A DNA stretch of 64,000 nucleotides from Dyadobacter endophyticus (GCF_014641595.1 NZ_BMIA01000008.1:55100-119099), one strand, 5' to 3'; positions 9,189-19,017 are shown, counted from the stretch's first letter. Notes: generated from the letters alone by a model not told the origin. Numbers and translations: made by a program.

Positions 9189-9190
9189 AT

Positions 9191-9222
9191 GCAAAAGGCG
9201 GGTTTTGCGACCCGCCTTTTGC
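9191..9222. terminator. Bidirectional hairpin terminator
   Basis: A perfect 13-bp stem (9191-9203 with 9210-9222), 6-base loop, with A-rich and T-rich flanks inside the stem ends. It serves the convergent phosphodiesterase and DUF72 genes and touches the DUF72 stop. Confidence 0.85.
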
Positions 9223-10121
9223 TATTTGAATAGGGTAACCTGGCCGCTTGCCACTCTCGGGTCGTAGGGGACTTGTAGTTCTATTCCCAATTCTTTGTTT
9301 AGTTTCTGGATCAAATACGAGGATAGCAAAGGCGATGCTTCCTCATGGTTCTGATGAACAAAGAAATAGATATTCTGAATGCCCTCTTCCGTCCAGCGTT
9401 TCAGCCTTTCAAACCAGTCGTCGAGGCGGGTGTAATCCGAATCGACATTAGCACCGTTGTAGCGGATGAATGCGGTGGGCGTTGTGAGTCGCATGTGCAG
9501 CAGGTCACGGCGTCCGGCCGAATCGGTCACGATATGCGAGATGTTTTTCTTTTCCAGCAGACTATAAAGCTCTTCGCTGTCAAATGACCCGTCGTACCAT
9601 CCCGTATGCCGCAATTCCAGCGCAAGCGGGAAGCCGGAAGGCCATTCTTCCAGGTATGCCTTCAATATTTCCCAGTTTTTGGGGCCGAAATTGTCGGGCA
9701 TTTGCAGGAAAAGCATTCCGAGTTTGTCCTGCAAATGAGCGATCCCGTCGAGGTAAATGTCGGTCGGCTCCTTGGCATCTTTCAACCTTTTCCAATGGCT
9801 GATACCCTGGTGCAGTTTCGGGAAAAATTTGAAACCCGCCGGCGTTTTAGTATACCAGGTTTCGATCGTTTCAACAGGGAAATTATTGTAAAAGGTGGCA
9901 TTCAGCTCAATGCTGTTGAATTGCGTCGCATAATACGCCAATTCATCTTTAGTACCCTTGGGATAAAAACCTTTGAGGTCGGTTTTATTCCATTTGGCAC
10001 ATCCGATGTAGATTCCCGGTTTTCCGGCTTTCGCCGCATTCAGCAGCGCTTTGTTGGCAGGAGCATCGGGCGGCAAACTGAAATCTATGTCATCGGGATT
10101 TTCAACTTTTCCGAATTTCAT
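9222..10121 (-). CDS. DUF72 (YecE-like) family protein
   Basis: A 299-residue TIM-barrel-like protein of the DUF72 family. Typical segments are IYIGCAKWNKTDLKGFYP, FNSIELNATFYNNFP, FKFFPKLHQGISHWKRL, LFLQMPDNFGPKNWEIL, FPLALELRHTGWYDG and the C-terminal NIYFFVHQNHEEASPLLSSY. The conserved Glu/Asn and aromatic residues suggest an active pocket, but no reaction is established for the family. It has about 40 extra N-terminal residues before the IYIGCAKW strand, rich in charged residues. It is downstream of and co-directional with the cupin gene, with a hairpin in between. Confidence 0.88.
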   Translation of the reverse strand: MKFGKVENPDDIDFSLPPDAPANKALLNAAKAGKPGIYIGCAKWNKTDLKGFYPKGTKDELAYYATQFNSIELNATFYNNFPVETIETWYTKTPAGFKFFPKLHQGISHWKRLKDAKEPTDIYLDGIAHLQDKLGMLFLQMPDNFGPKNWEILKAYLEEWPSGFPLALELRHTGWYDGSFDSEELYSLLEKKNISHIVTDSAGRRDLLHMRLTTPTAFIRYNGANVDSDYTRLDDWFERLKRWTEEGIQNIYFFVHQNHEEASPLLSSYLIQKLNKELGIELQVPYDPRVASGQVTLFK

Positions 10122-10150
10122 GACTGGCTAGGTTAGGATGAGGAATTAAA

Positions 10151-10180
10151 AACCTGGCAAGCCTCCAAGACTTGCCAGTT
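10151..10180 (-). terminator. Hairpin terminator after the cupin gene
   Basis: 8-bp stem CTGGCAAG (10154-10161) with CTTGCCAG (10171-10178), extendable by an A-A/T-T pair over a one-base bulge, and followed on the minus strand by a T run. It lies between the cupin and DUF72 genes. Confidence 0.6.
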
Positions 10181-10196
10181 GTCGAATACGACCGGA

Positions 10197-10712
10197 TTAT
10201 CTTCCGAAGTCGTCCTGAACCCGAACGATATCGTCTTCGTCGGATGGATTGGAAGGATCTGTATGTTGCCAGATTTCGGCTACGAAACCCCATTCGTTGA
10301 CACCCACCAGGCGATGGCGCTCGCCTTTTTTGAGGTTCACGACCGTACCGATCGACAGTTGCTGCAATTCGGTTTCTTCGTCGGTGTCGCTGATCACGAT
10401 GCCCGCGTTTCCGCCGATCACTTTCCATATTTCGGCGCGACGGTGGTGGTATTGCCATGAAAGGCGTTTGTTCGGGGCCACCACAAGAACTTTGGGGCTT
10501 AATTTTTCATAACCCGCGAAATCAGCGAGCGACAAATGCGGGAAGAATGTGGAGATGAACTTGGGTGCCTGACTTTCGTCGAGTACAAAGAAACCGCCCC
10601 ATGGGCGTGAATGGTCTTTGGCTACAACCGTGAAGCCTTGCTCATCTATAAACTGCTGTACTTTTTCGAAAACCTCATTTTTATCGGCATCGGCCGCAAA
10701 CGATTGTATCAT
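10197..10712 (-). CDS. Stand-alone cupin resembling type II mannose-6-phosphate isomerase
   Basis: About 171 residues. The middle contains the type II phosphomannose-isomerase cupin pattern LSWQYHHRRAEIWKVIGG, then GERHRLVG; these His/Glu residues would bind the metal. This is the domain found at the C-terminus of ManC/AlgA bifunctional enzymes. Before it lies a family-specific segment (RPWGGFFVLDESQAPKFI). The protein may isomerise mannose-6-phosphate or a related sugar phosphate, but this is inferred from the fold only. ATG 10712 is preferred over 10718 (two residues apart). It sits directly downstream of a SusCD/GH130 locus that should yield mannose-1-phosphate, which fits such a role. It has its own -7 element at 10745-10752. 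Confidence 0.72.
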   Translation of the reverse strand: MIQSFAADADKNEVFEKVQQFIDEQGFTVVAKDHSRPWGGFFVLDESQAPKFISTFFPHLSLADFAGYEKLSPKVLVVAPNKRLSWQYHHRRAEIWKVIGGNAGIVISDTDEETELQQLSIGTVVNLKKGERHRLVGVNEWGFVAEIWQHTDPSNPSDEDDIVRVQDDFGR

Positions 10713-10744
10713 AACCAATAGTAATTAATGAATCAGGTGAATTT

Positions 10745-10752
10745 CAAAATTA
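10745..10752 (-). promoter_or_regulatory. Putative -7 element upstream of the cupin gene
   Basis: TAATTTTG on the minus strand matches TAnnTTTG, 33 bases before the ATG. A TTTG lies 23 bases further up (10776-10779), slightly too far but possible, and is inside the terminator hairpin loop of the SusD gene. Confidence 0.4.
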
Positions 10753-10764
10753 GGATAAAAAACA

Positions 10765-10797
10765 AAAAGATGCCCCAAAATATTCAGGGCACCTTTT
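10765..10797 (-). terminator. Terminator of the first SusC-SusD operon
   Basis: An 11-position stem (10765-10775 with 10787-10797, one A-C mismatch) followed on the minus strand by a run rich in T (TTTTTGTTTTTT). It comes 23 bases after the SusD stop. Confidence 0.75.
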
Positions 10798-10819
10798 GAA
10801 TTAAATCTACTAATTTATA

Positions 10820-12400
10820 CTATTTGTCCCACCATACCTTTGTGGTGAATTCGTCGGGCAAAGTAGCGCCTGTCTGGTAGTTCGGGTTACCTGCTACTTC
10901 GTTGGTCGGATAGCGGAGTCTTACGGGAATGGTTCCTTGGGTTACGTTGCCTGGGTAATTGGTGGGTGTCAGCTTGGGAAAGCCGGTTCTGCGCCAGTCG
11001 TTCCAAGCTTCCCACCAGTTGAAGAATTTGTTCACCCACATTTGCTCCCCGATCATTTCCAGCGCCGGTTTGGCGGTGCCATAGGGGTAGGTGTTGAGAT
11101 AAGCGGTTACCGCCGCGTCGGACACTGTGAGAGACGCATCGTACGGTGTGTACATTTGCATGGATGCTTTCACACCTGCGTCGTAATGCGATTTCGCCGT
11201 TCCGGAGATACCGGTTCCGATTTTGCGTTCAATAGCTTCTGCCAGTAGAAACTCGACTTCGCCGTAGTTCATGATCATGTATGGATCCGAGTCTTGCAAC
11301 ATTTTGGGATTGATGCGGGAATAGGTTTTGGGGACGTCTACGGCGCGACCTTCCAGTTTGTCGAGCATTGCCTGGTCATAGCCATTGGGCATGCCTTTTT
11401 GTTTTACCGGGTCTGTAATAATGGAAACGTCGCCAATTCCGCCGCTGATGATCATCAAACGCGGATCATCATCTGTTGCGACAGCCTGATTAGCTCCTTT
11501 TAACCAATTGACCAGCGTGGCGCTCAGGTATGGCGGCTGTCCTCCATCTCCGGGGTCAAATGCTCTGGAAATACCATTCTGGTTTACCCATTCGCTTGGA
11601 CCGTCGGCCATGGCAATCCAGACATTGTCAGCGTTGCTGGTGAACACGCCGCCTGCCGCTGCTTTGGTAACATAAGTTGCTGCTTTTGCCGCGTCTACAT
11701 TGGAGATACGCATCGCAAGACGTAACATCAACGAGAATCCCCATTTTTTCCATTTTGCAATGTCACCTTTGTAAATAAAATCGGCGTTAGCAAAGCCTTC
11801 GTCGGCATTGGAGGAGCTCAGGGCAGCAGTAGCTTCATCAAGCTCTTTCAGCAAATCCGCGTAAACTGCGTCCTGGCTATCATATTTTGGGAAAAATATC
11901 CCTTCAATTCCCTTGTTTGCTTCTGAATAGGGAATGTTGCCATAAAAATCCGTCAACCTGGCGAAACTGAACGCACGTAAAATTCGCGCGGCCTGGCGCA
12001 TGTTCAGATACTTTCCTTCGGCAAAACCACCCGGACCCGATTGTTTGAGAATCTCGGCGATGTTTTTCAGTTGGTCATTATAGGTGAATTCGAACGGCGC
12101 TGCGTTGGTTTCGGCATTAACCGTATACTTATCACCGGGTGCAATACCACCGCCAGAATTAGCAAGCTGCTGTATTGCATAAGCACACATACCAATATTG
12201 GTCCGCCAGTCGATATACCTGTTGTCGCCTGTGCTTCCGTTGGATGCGATCCCCAACTCGGCAGAAGTGAAAATGAAATTCAAATCTACCGTGTTCAGTG
12301 CTTGCGGGTTAATGTTAAGGTCGTGTAGTTGCTTTGTATCGCACCCCGTCACCAACATTACAGCAAGGCCGTATTTTATATATTTTTTCAAATCTCTCAT
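10820..12400 (-). CDS. SusD/RagB-family nutrient-binding lipoprotein (SusD-like_2 type)
   Basis: A 526-residue lipoprotein. The leader ends in a lipobox (VMLVTGC, Cys20). The mature protein resembles the SusD-like_2 branch: LNINPQALNTVDLNFIFT near the N-terminus, TPR-like helices including ARILRAFSFARLTDFYGNIPYSEAN, and the C-terminal WWEAWNDWRRTGFPKL. It would sit on the cell surface as the lid of the SusC partner encoded 11 bases upstream in the same operon, capturing a ligand for import. The ligand is unknown from sequence. The nearby GH130 phosphorylase and symporter suggest an oligosaccharide, perhaps mannan-derived (inference). Confidence 0.92.
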   Translation of the reverse strand: MRDLKKYIKYGLAVMLVTGCDTKQLHDLNINPQALNTVDLNFIFTSAELGIASNGSTGDNRYIDWRTNIGMCAYAIQQLANSGGGIAPGDKYTVNAETNAAPFEFTYNDQLKNIAEILKQSGPGGFAEGKYLNMRQAARILRAFSFARLTDFYGNIPYSEANKGIEGIFFPKYDSQDAVYADLLKELDEATAALSSSNADEGFANADFIYKGDIAKWKKWGFSLMLRLAMRISNVDAAKAATYVTKAAAGGVFTSNADNVWIAMADGPSEWVNQNGISRAFDPGDGGQPPYLSATLVNWLKGANQAVATDDDPRLMIISGGIGDVSIITDPVKQKGMPNGYDQAMLDKLEGRAVDVPKTYSRINPKMLQDSDPYMIMNYGEVEFLLAEAIERKIGTGISGTAKSHYDAGVKASMQMYTPYDASLTVSDAAVTAYLNTYPYGTAKPALEMIGEQMWVNKFFNWWEAWNDWRRTGFPKLTPTNYPGNVTQGTIPVRLRYPTNEVAGNPNYQTGATLPDEFTTKVWWDK

Positions 12401-12411
12401 TTTGTACGGAA

Positions 12412-15400
12412 TTAGAATGTTGCTCTCAAATTGAAACCATAACTACGCGTAGAAGGGAAGCCGAAGTAGTCAAAACCCTGCGAGTTACCATTAGCGTAGT
12501 TAGACTCAGGATCAATGTTTGGCGTATTTTTGAACAGAATAGCCAGGTTCCGGCCGACAAACGACAGTGTCAGATTTTGCAGCGGGGTTTTTTCAAGCAA
12601 TTTTTTAGGGAATGAATAGCCAATTGTAAGCTGCCTTAATTTGATAAAGGACGCGTCATAAACATACATCGAAGTATTAGCGTTATCCCCCTCGCCACCC
12701 ACGGCACCCCAGTAGTTAAATGCTTCCAGTGGAGTCAAAGTTTTGGTGAAAGGTTTGTATTCGGAGCCTTCCTGCGTTACACCAGTTACGGTAAGTAAAG
12801 CTTCGCCTTCACGACCCTGCAGAGATTGCTTGCTTGCTCCCCACTGGTCGAGCCTCATGTTGGTGCCCGAAAGAATGTCACCACCTACTTTGAAATCGAC
12901 GAGGAAGGAGAGATCGAAGCCTTTGTAATTAAATGCATTGGTTACGCCGCCGGTCATTTTTGCAATGCCGTTTCCAATGACCTGATAACCCGGAGCGCTG
13001 ACCGGACGACCATCCTTGTCAAATACAGGCTGACCATCAGGAGATAGTTTCTGCACGCGTCCCGTGATCATACCGAAAGGCTGGCCGACGATATTTTTGA
13101 TGAAAGCATTTCTGGTCCGCGGTTCATCCATCACCAACTCGGTTGTGCCCTCGATGAGCGATTTTACCTTGCTGTTATTTTTGGCCAGGTTCACGGTAAT
13201 GTCCCAGGTCAGGTTTTTAGCCTTAAGGGGAGTAGCTGTTAACAAAAGCTCAATACCGCGGTTCTGTAACTTACCCAGGTTTACCGAGGTGCTGCCAAAT
13301 CCGGAAGCTCTTGAGATCGTCGCATTCAGGATATCGTCCGTGGTTTGCTGATCATAATAGGTGAAGTCGACGCCCAGTTTATTGTTAAATACCCTGAAAT
13401 CGATTCCGACTTCGGTCTCTGTAACTGTCAGCGGTTTAAGCGCTGGGTTAGGGATATTTCCTCCATTGCCCATTGCCTGTGAAAATGAGGCCATGGGATG
13501 CTGCAAATGCGGGTTGCCATTTAGGGAATAAGTCAGGTTATTCTGATAGGCATCAATTGTGACATTCCCCACCTGCGCCCAGGACGCTCTTAATTTACCG
13601 TAAGAAAGCCATGAAGGAAGGGCCTTGAAGGCATCTGAGAAAACAAAACTACCACCAATAGATGGATACAAAATGCTGTTTGTTTCCGGGTTAAGGACTG
13701 AGAACCAGTCATTTCTTGCAGTTGCTGTGATGAAAAGGAAACCGTCGTACGATAATTCAGCTGAGCCCAAAAGGGAGTTGATACCGCTTTCTTTTGGCTC
13801 ATAATTGAAGGATTTGTCTTTAACGTTATTCAGCGCAGGAAAGAATTGAACGTTGAATCCATTACCATAAACGTTTACATATTCATATTTTTTCCTCATC
13901 CTGTTACCTCCTCCAAAAGCGGTGAGGCCAATTTTTCCAAAGTCTTTGGTTACGCCGATGGTGTACTCCGCATTAAGTTCTGAAACGTTCCAGTTTCCCA
14001 GGCTTCTCGCTCCTCCGCGCTGGTAGCCGGTACCTTCGGGCGTAAGGCTTTCCGCCCGTCTGGAATATTTATCCAAACCGACGCGCCCTTGGATAAAGAG
14101 CCAGTCGGTGAGCTGGTATTTCAATTGGCCTGAGGTGATAATCCGATTCTTCTGGTCGGATTTGATAAACTGATAAGCCACCCAGTATGGATTTTGCCCC
14201 CAGTTGTTATTCGCCTGTTGAAACTCCTCTCCAACCTTTTTAGGTTCGGTGCCTCCCCAGATGCTAAGACTCGCTGCGTCGGTGCCAGGTGCGATAGCAC
14301 CAGGCTTGCTGGGATCACCATAGTAAGAGAGCACATTGTAGTCGCCAGGAGTCCGCCAGACGCTTTGGATTGCATTTCCGGGGGAATCTGATACATTAGG
14401 GCGGTTTTTAGCTTTCTCCTCTGAGTACAATATTTTAGCATCCAGTGTCAATCTTTTTCCAAATTTGGATTGGGCAGACAACGATAAATTAAGTCGATCG
14501 AACCCGGAATTTGGGATAATGGATGTGCTTTTCATATTCGTGACCGAAGCGCGAAAGTTTTGGGTTTCGTTACCTCCCGAGAATGCAAGGCTATTTGTAA
14601 ACGCATAACCTGTTTTTAAATACCTCGAAAAGTTATTGCCGGCATGAGAATAGGGGTGCATTTTCCCGTCAAAACCTACAACCTGGCTGTTGTCGAACTT
14701 GGGCCCCCAGGAATCGTCACCCCATTCGTAAGCCTGATTTTGGTTGGCAGGTTTAGTCGCAACGCCATTTACATAGCCGCCTGCTCCATACGATTGCTGA
14801 AGATCAGACAGGTCGTTCAGTTTTTCAAAAACGTAGTTAGAACCAAATTCGACGCCGATACCCTTTCTCTTGGTTCCACGCTTGGTGGTTACGTTAATAA
14901 CCCCATTTGCAGCGCGCGAACCGTAAAGTGCCGCTGCATTCGCTCCTTTCAAAACGGTGATTGACTCAATGTCGTCCGGATTAATGCTCGACAATCCGTC
15001 GCCTTCGTCAGAACCTCCCCACAGACCAGCCTGGCCGAAGTTGTTGTTATCCATTGGAATACCGTCGATTACATACAACGGCTGGTTGTTGCCTTGGAGG
15101 GATTTGTTACCGCGGATGATCACACGGGAGGAACCCGCAGGCCCGGAGGCGATTTTACTGACGTTAACCCCCGCTACACGTCCGGCCAGGGCGTTACCGA
15201 GGTTGGCCTCCCGAGCCGCCGTCATGTTGGTTCCTGCTACTTCCGTAATGGAATAGGCAAGAGATCTCTTTTCGCGACTGATACCCAATGCGGTTACTAC
15301 CACTTCGTTCAATGCCGTTGCTTCGGCGGTCAGTGAAAGGTTCAGGATGGTCGCATTGGCTGTCACTTCTCTGGTAACGTAACCGATATAGCTGAAAGCC

Positions 15401-15612
15401 AATGTTTTCCCCTTCTCGACAGTGATACTATATTCGCCTTTATTGTTGGTGGAGGTACCTCTTGTGGTACCTTTTACAACTACATTGACACCGGCTATCT
15501 CACCGCCGGCAGCGTCGCTTACTTTCCCGGATACTGTCATTTCCTGCGCATACCCCCTAAGGGAGAGCACAGTGAGCAGTATCAGCATCTTAACTAGTAA
15601 ATTTTTTTTCAT
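12412..15612 (-). CDS. SusC/RagA-family TonB-linked outer-membrane transporter
   Basis: 1066 residues from ATG 15612, which gives a proper signal peptide (MKKNLLVKMLILLTVLSLRGYA); a frame-open ATG at 15735 would add 41 unrelated residues and overlap the -7 element at 15678. Domains in order: carboxypeptidase-regulatory-like beta sandwich (about 27-105, VSGKVSDAAGGEIAGVNVVV), plug (about 110-230, with VIRGNKSLQGNNQPLYVIDG and ESITVLKGANAAALYGSRA), and a 22-strand barrel ending SYGFNLRATF. Together with SusD it imports a ligand too large for porins. It is probably the first gene of a susC-susD operon, 294 bases after the GH130 gene. Confidence 0.94.
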   Translation of the reverse strand: MKKNLLVKMLILLTVLSLRGYAQEMTVSGKVSDAAGGEIAGVNVVVKGTTRGTSTNNKGEYSITVEKGKTLAFSYIGYVTREVTANATILNLSLTAEATALNEVVVTALGISREKRSLAYSITEVAGTNMTAAREANLGNALAGRVAGVNVSKIASGPAGSSRVIIRGNKSLQGNNQPLYVIDGIPMDNNNFGQAGLWGGSDEGDGLSSINPDDIESITVLKGANAAALYGSRAANGVINVTTKRGTKRKGIGVEFGSNYVFEKLNDLSDLQQSYGAGGYVNGVATKPANQNQAYEWGDDSWGPKFDNSQVVGFDGKMHPYSHAGNNFSRYLKTGYAFTNSLAFSGGNETQNFRASVTNMKSTSIIPNSGFDRLNLSLSAQSKFGKRLTLDAKILYSEEKAKNRPNVSDSPGNAIQSVWRTPGDYNVLSYYGDPSKPGAIAPGTDAASLSIWGGTEPKKVGEEFQQANNNWGQNPYWVAYQFIKSDQKNRIITSGQLKYQLTDWLFIQGRVGLDKYSRRAESLTPEGTGYQRGGARSLGNWNVSELNAEYTIGVTKDFGKIGLTAFGGGNRMRKKYEYVNVYGNGFNVQFFPALNNVKDKSFNYEPKESGINSLLGSAELSYDGFLFITATARNDWFSVLNPETNSILYPSIGGSFVFSDAFKALPSWLSYGKLRASWAQVGNVTIDAYQNNLTYSLNGNPHLQHPMASFSQAMGNGGNIPNPALKPLTVTETEVGIDFRVFNNKLGVDFTYYDQQTTDDILNATISRASGFGSTSVNLGKLQNRGIELLLTATPLKAKNLTWDITVNLAKNNSKVKSLIEGTTELVMDEPRTRNAFIKNIVGQPFGMITGRVQKLSPDGQPVFDKDGRPVSAPGYQVIGNGIAKMTGGVTNAFNYKGFDLSFLVDFKVGGDILSGTNMRLDQWGASKQSLQGREGEALLTVTGVTQEGSEYKPFTKTLTPLEAFNYWGAVGGEGDNANTSMYVYDASFIKLRQLTIGYSFPKKLLEKTPLQNLTLSFVGRNLAILFKNTPNIDPESNYANGNSQGFDYFGFPSTRSYGFNLRATF

Positions 15613-15677
15613 ACAGTTTGTACATCGATAGGTTAAGCCGTTTTCTTGGATTAAGGAATTAGGGCTGAAAATCAGGT

Positions 15678-15685
15678 CAAATATA
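15678..15685 (-). promoter_or_regulatory. Putative -7 element for susC
   Basis: TATATTTG on the minus strand, an exact TAnnTTTG, 65 bases before ATG 15612. No good TTTG is seen at the expected distance upstream. The 294-base region 15613-15906 is AT-rich and otherwise holds nothing recognisable. Confidence 0.45.
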
Positions 15686-15906
15686 CCGCAGTTGACTCCA
15701 TATGTATATAGTGCTTTTTTAACTGAAAATAACACATTTTTAACACCTTTTTAATATTGAATTCATAAGTATTCCTATATTGGATAGAGATATTTATAGA
15801 TTTGGATGCCGGTTTTTCCCTGGCTTTAACAATACAGATTGGCCTGAATCACATCAAAAATTATCAAAACACATGTTCGGTGGTGTGTATACGTTTGTAA
15901 TAGACG

Positions 15907-17124
15907 CTATCTTAAAATGTCAGAGGGAGTACCGCTTTCCACATCGCTGGGGGAGAGGAAGGGAAGATTGCGGCCGATAATCGCGGTAAGGGTATTCCGG
16001 GAGGCGGCAGAAGTGAGGCCGTCGGGTGGTGTGTGGATGACGTAGTCGAGTAGCCGCTCTACCGACGTGGTGGCCACATGCAGTCGCGTGTCGGAAGAGC
16101 CGTAATAGATGAATACTGAGCCGTCGTCGTCGGCAATCCACCCGTTTGAGAATACGACATTGGAGACGTCGCCGATGCGTTCGATGCCCTCTGGCGCGAG
16201 AAAATAGCCGGCGGGCTTGTAAAGGACCTTCGCCGGATCTGCAAGGTCGGTCAGGAACAGGTACAGCACGTAGCGCAGGCCTGCCGCGGTTTGCCGGACG
16301 CCATGCGCTAAGTGAAGCCAGCCAAGCCGGGTTTTGATGGGTGCGGGGCCCTGGCCGTTTTTGGATTCGTAGGTTGTGTGGTATTTCTTAGGGTCGATGA
16401 TCGTTTCGTGGGTTACTTGCGCATTTTCGATGCTTTGGGCTAATCCGAAACCTATACCACCGCCCCGCCCCGCCTCGATGAACGAATCCTGAGGGCGGGT
16501 ATAGAACGCGTATTGACCGTGGACGAACTCGGGGTGCAAAACCACATTCCGTTGCTGGACTGAGGATGTTTTCAGGTCCGGGAGCCTTTGCCAGCTGCGC
16601 AGGTCCCGCGTGCGTGCGATCCCGCATTGGGCGATCGCCTGCGATTCGTTGCCCGGAACTGCGGCGGGATCTTTGCGCTCGGTACAAAACAGTCCGTAAA
16701 TCCAGCCATCCTCATGCGCCGTGAGCCGCATATCGTAGATATTCACATCCGGCTCCGAGGTTTCGGGCATATCGAGCGGATATTTCCAAAATTCGAAACC
16801 ACCGGTGCCGGTAGGACTTTCGGCCACGGCAAAAAACGATTTCCTGTCGTAACCTTCGACCCGTACCACAAGCAGGTACTTGCTATTGAGCTTAATGGCG
16901 CCTGCATTGAAAACCGAATTGATCCCGAACCGCTTCATGAAATAGGGATTACTGCCCGGGTCGAGGTCGTATTCCCAAAAAACCGGGACGTGTGCTGCCG
17001 TGAGCACGGGAAATTTGTAGCGGTCGCAGAATCCGTCGCCTGAACCTAACATTTCGTTAGGTGTTTCGGTCAGCCGCTGCTTTTCGCTTTTGATGCGTTG
17101 AAGACGCTCTTCGAAGATAGTCAT
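15907..17124 (-). CDS. GH130 family 4-O-beta-D-mannosyl-D-glucose phosphorylase
   Basis: A 405-residue cytosolic glycoside phosphorylase without a signal peptide. It carries the GH130 signatures FGINSVFNAGAI, YLLVVRVEGYDRKSFFAVAE, NIYDMRLTAHEDGWIYG (Asp131, equivalent in position to the catalytic Asp of the Bacteroides fragilis enzyme) and VVLHPEFVHGQYAFYTRPQD. Length and spacing match the GH130_1 subgroup, which converts beta-1,4-mannosylglucose plus phosphate to mannose-1-phosphate plus glucose. The gene follows the symporter gene by 31 bases, so the two are one operon. In the known pathway mannobiose is first epimerised by cellobiose 2-epimerase. That enzyme is not in the window. Confidence 0.88.
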   Translation of the reverse strand: MTIFEERLQRIKSEKQRLTETPNEMLGSGDGFCDRYKFPVLTAAHVPVFWEYDLDPGSNPYFMKRFGINSVFNAGAIKLNSKYLLVVRVEGYDRKSFFAVAESPTGTGGFEFWKYPLDMPETSEPDVNIYDMRLTAHEDGWIYGLFCTERKDPAAVPGNESQAIAQCGIARTRDLRSWQRLPDLKTSSVQQRNVVLHPEFVHGQYAFYTRPQDSFIEAGRGGGIGFGLAQSIENAQVTHETIIDPKKYHTTYESKNGQGPAPIKTRLGWLHLAHGVRQTAAGLRYVLYLFLTDLADPAKVLYKPAGYFLAPEGIERIGDVSNVVFSNGWIADDDGSVFIYYGSSDTRLHVATTSVERLLDYVIHTPPDGLTSAASRNTLTAIIGRNLPFLSPSDVESGTPSDILR

Positions 17125-17155
17125 GGTTGATTTTTGTCAGGGATTGTTCTAAAAC

Positions 17156-18985
17156 TCACAGGTGAGGAAGACGCTTGTACCACGTCTTCCAGAGAATCGC
17201 TGAGCATATCAGAAAAACAGCTGTGGCGACGAAAGTTTCAGCAGGCATTTTAAGGATACCAAAAACAGGTACTGCTGTGAGGGCGGTTTGCGCGACGATG
17301 CCGGCGGCTACATTGAAAAGGTCTCTTGCAAAATGCCTGTTTGGTAAAAAAAATGGATCGCTTTTGCAGACTGCCTCCCTGACTGGCCCCCAGAAGCCCC
17401 ACGGGTTTACCGTGCGGTAAAATGTTTTGAGGACTTCCATGTCGGTAGGTTTCGTTGCCAGCGATCCTGCAACTGCCCCGATCGCCGAGATGATCAGTAT
17501 AAGCGGGAAGTAGTACAAGGGCAATGTGTCTGCAAAAAGATGCGGACAAGTCAGCGCACAGAGGATACCTGCCGCCATTCCCCAAAAAAATCCGGCACTA
17601 TTGAACCGCCACCAGTACCATTTGAGCATATTGGAAGCGATATATCCTCCATACAAAGCGGATACGATCCATTGAAGAATGCTGTTGACATCCTTCGCAA
17701 GCAGACCGAGCAGAATGCTGACGCAGACGATCACAATGCCGGAAAGATAGCTTACGCGGCTGATTTGCCGGTTGCTCGCATCGGGATTGAAGGAGCGGAG
17801 GTAGATGTCATTTACGAAATAGGCCTGCGCTGCGTTGAAAGTACCGGCAAACGTACCCATGAACGCACCCATCAGGCCGATCAGCACCAATCCCAATAAA
17901 CCCGAGGGAATGTAGGTGTTGAGCACGGCGGGAAGTACTTTCTCGAAATCAGTACCGATGGCGGCCGAAATGCCTGGTTGCCGGAAATAAAGCAGCGCTA
18001 ACACGGCAACGCCGGTGATAAAAAGGTACCGCGTGGGTAGTAATACAATGTTCACGATCATGCTCATCAGCGCCGCTTCCCGCGCCGAGCGGGTCGAGAG
18101 GATTTTTTGCATATCGTAATTAGGCGCCGGGCCGGCGAGACTCGCCAGAATACCTTTCGCGGCCATGAGCGCGAAGAAGTAGCCAAAGGGGGCAAAGCTG
18201 TCGTTTTGCAGCTTTCTGGCGGCGGCTGGGAGGCGGTCGGACCAGTCGAGGCCGAGTTCCTTTCCGAAAAACAGGTCAGTCCAGCCGTGGGGAATCGGTA
18301 AACTGGCCACGCCTGGCAGTGCCGTATATGCCATAGCGGCCACCGAAACGCAAACGACGACCATGATCAGGTAATGCAGCATATCGGCCCACACAATGCT
18401 TTTCATACCACCCAGCAGGGCATAGCAGGCAGTGAAAACCGTGAAAAGGATCCCGTAGAAATGGGCGGTGTACGCGTGCGGTAAATCAAATGGAAGGAAT
18501 GCTTTGACTATTTCCCACGGTATGAATATTTCAATGAATTTGCCGAGCCCGATAAAACCGTAAGCCATAAAGCTCATGCAGGAAAGCAATGCAAAAATAA
18601 TGATGATTTTATGAGAGAGCCCTGCTCCGTGCCGGTCGCCGAAACGGAACAGCATCCATTCTGCGCCGGTAGCCGCATTGGAGCGCCTTAGCCACATCGA
18701 GAGGTATACCATCATGAATATCTGGTTAAATACCGGCCACAACCACGGCAGCCAAATGCTTTTTACGCCGTACACTACCATAATAGCGACCATCCAGGCT
18801 GTGCCGGAAAGATCGAACATACCCGATGCATTGGAAATACCAAGCATCCAGAACGGCATGGATTTCCCTCCGAGCAGGTAGTCGTTTTTGCTTTTTGACG
18901 CCTGCCGTTTCAGGTAAATGCCGATCACCATTACTGTAATCAGGTAGAGTAATATGACGAGGAGGTCGATCGCCCTGATTTTCAT
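17156..18985 (-). CDS. SSS-family sodium:solute symporter
   Basis: 609 residues with about 14 membrane segments in the LeuT-like SSS pattern: AIDLLVILLYLITVMVIGIYL, the conserved DYLLGGKSMPFWMLG-type loop, MKSIVWADMLHYLIMV, and GLLGLVLIGLMGAFMGTFAGTFNAAQAYFVNDIY. ATG 18985 is chosen over 19018 because a -7 promoter element covers 19018-19025. It heads an operon with the GH130 phosphorylase, as seen in Bacteroides mannan loci, so it most likely imports a mannose-containing disaccharide with Na+ (inference). It is divergent from the AraC gene at 19218. Confidence 0.88.
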   Translation of the reverse strand: MKIRAIDLLVILLYLITVMVIGIYLKRQASKSKNDYLLGGKSMPFWMLGISNASGMFDLSGTAWMVAIMVVYGVKSIWLPWLWPVFNQIFMMVYLSMWLRRSNAATGAEWMLFRFGDRHGAGLSHKIIIIFALLSCMSFMAYGFIGLGKFIEIFIPWEIVKAFLPFDLPHAYTAHFYGILFTVFTACYALLGGMKSIVWADMLHYLIMVVVCVSVAAMAYTALPGVASLPIPHGWTDLFFGKELGLDWSDRLPAAARKLQNDSFAPFGYFFALMAAKGILASLAGPAPNYDMQKILSTRSAREAALMSMIVNIVLLPTRYLFITGVAVLALLYFRQPGISAAIGTDFEKVLPAVLNTYIPSGLLGLVLIGLMGAFMGTFAGTFNAAQAYFVNDIYLRSFNPDASNRQISRVSYLSGIVIVCVSILLGLLAKDVNSILQWIVSALYGGYIASNMLKWYWWRFNSAGFFWGMAAGILCALTCPHLFADTLPLYYFPLILIISAIGAVAGSLATKPTDMEVLKTFYRTVNPWGFWGPVREAVCKSDPFFLPNRHFARDLFNVAAGIVAQTALTAVPVFGILKMPAETFVATAVFLICSAILWKTWYKRLPHL

Positions 18986-19017
18986 CGGTGAGCCGGCAGA
19001 TCGATCCGCGCCTGGCA

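Noticed and set aside
15780..15980. 66-codon plus-strand frame overlapping the end of the GH130 gene
   Set aside because: Runs antisense into a well-supported enzyme and has no recognisable features.
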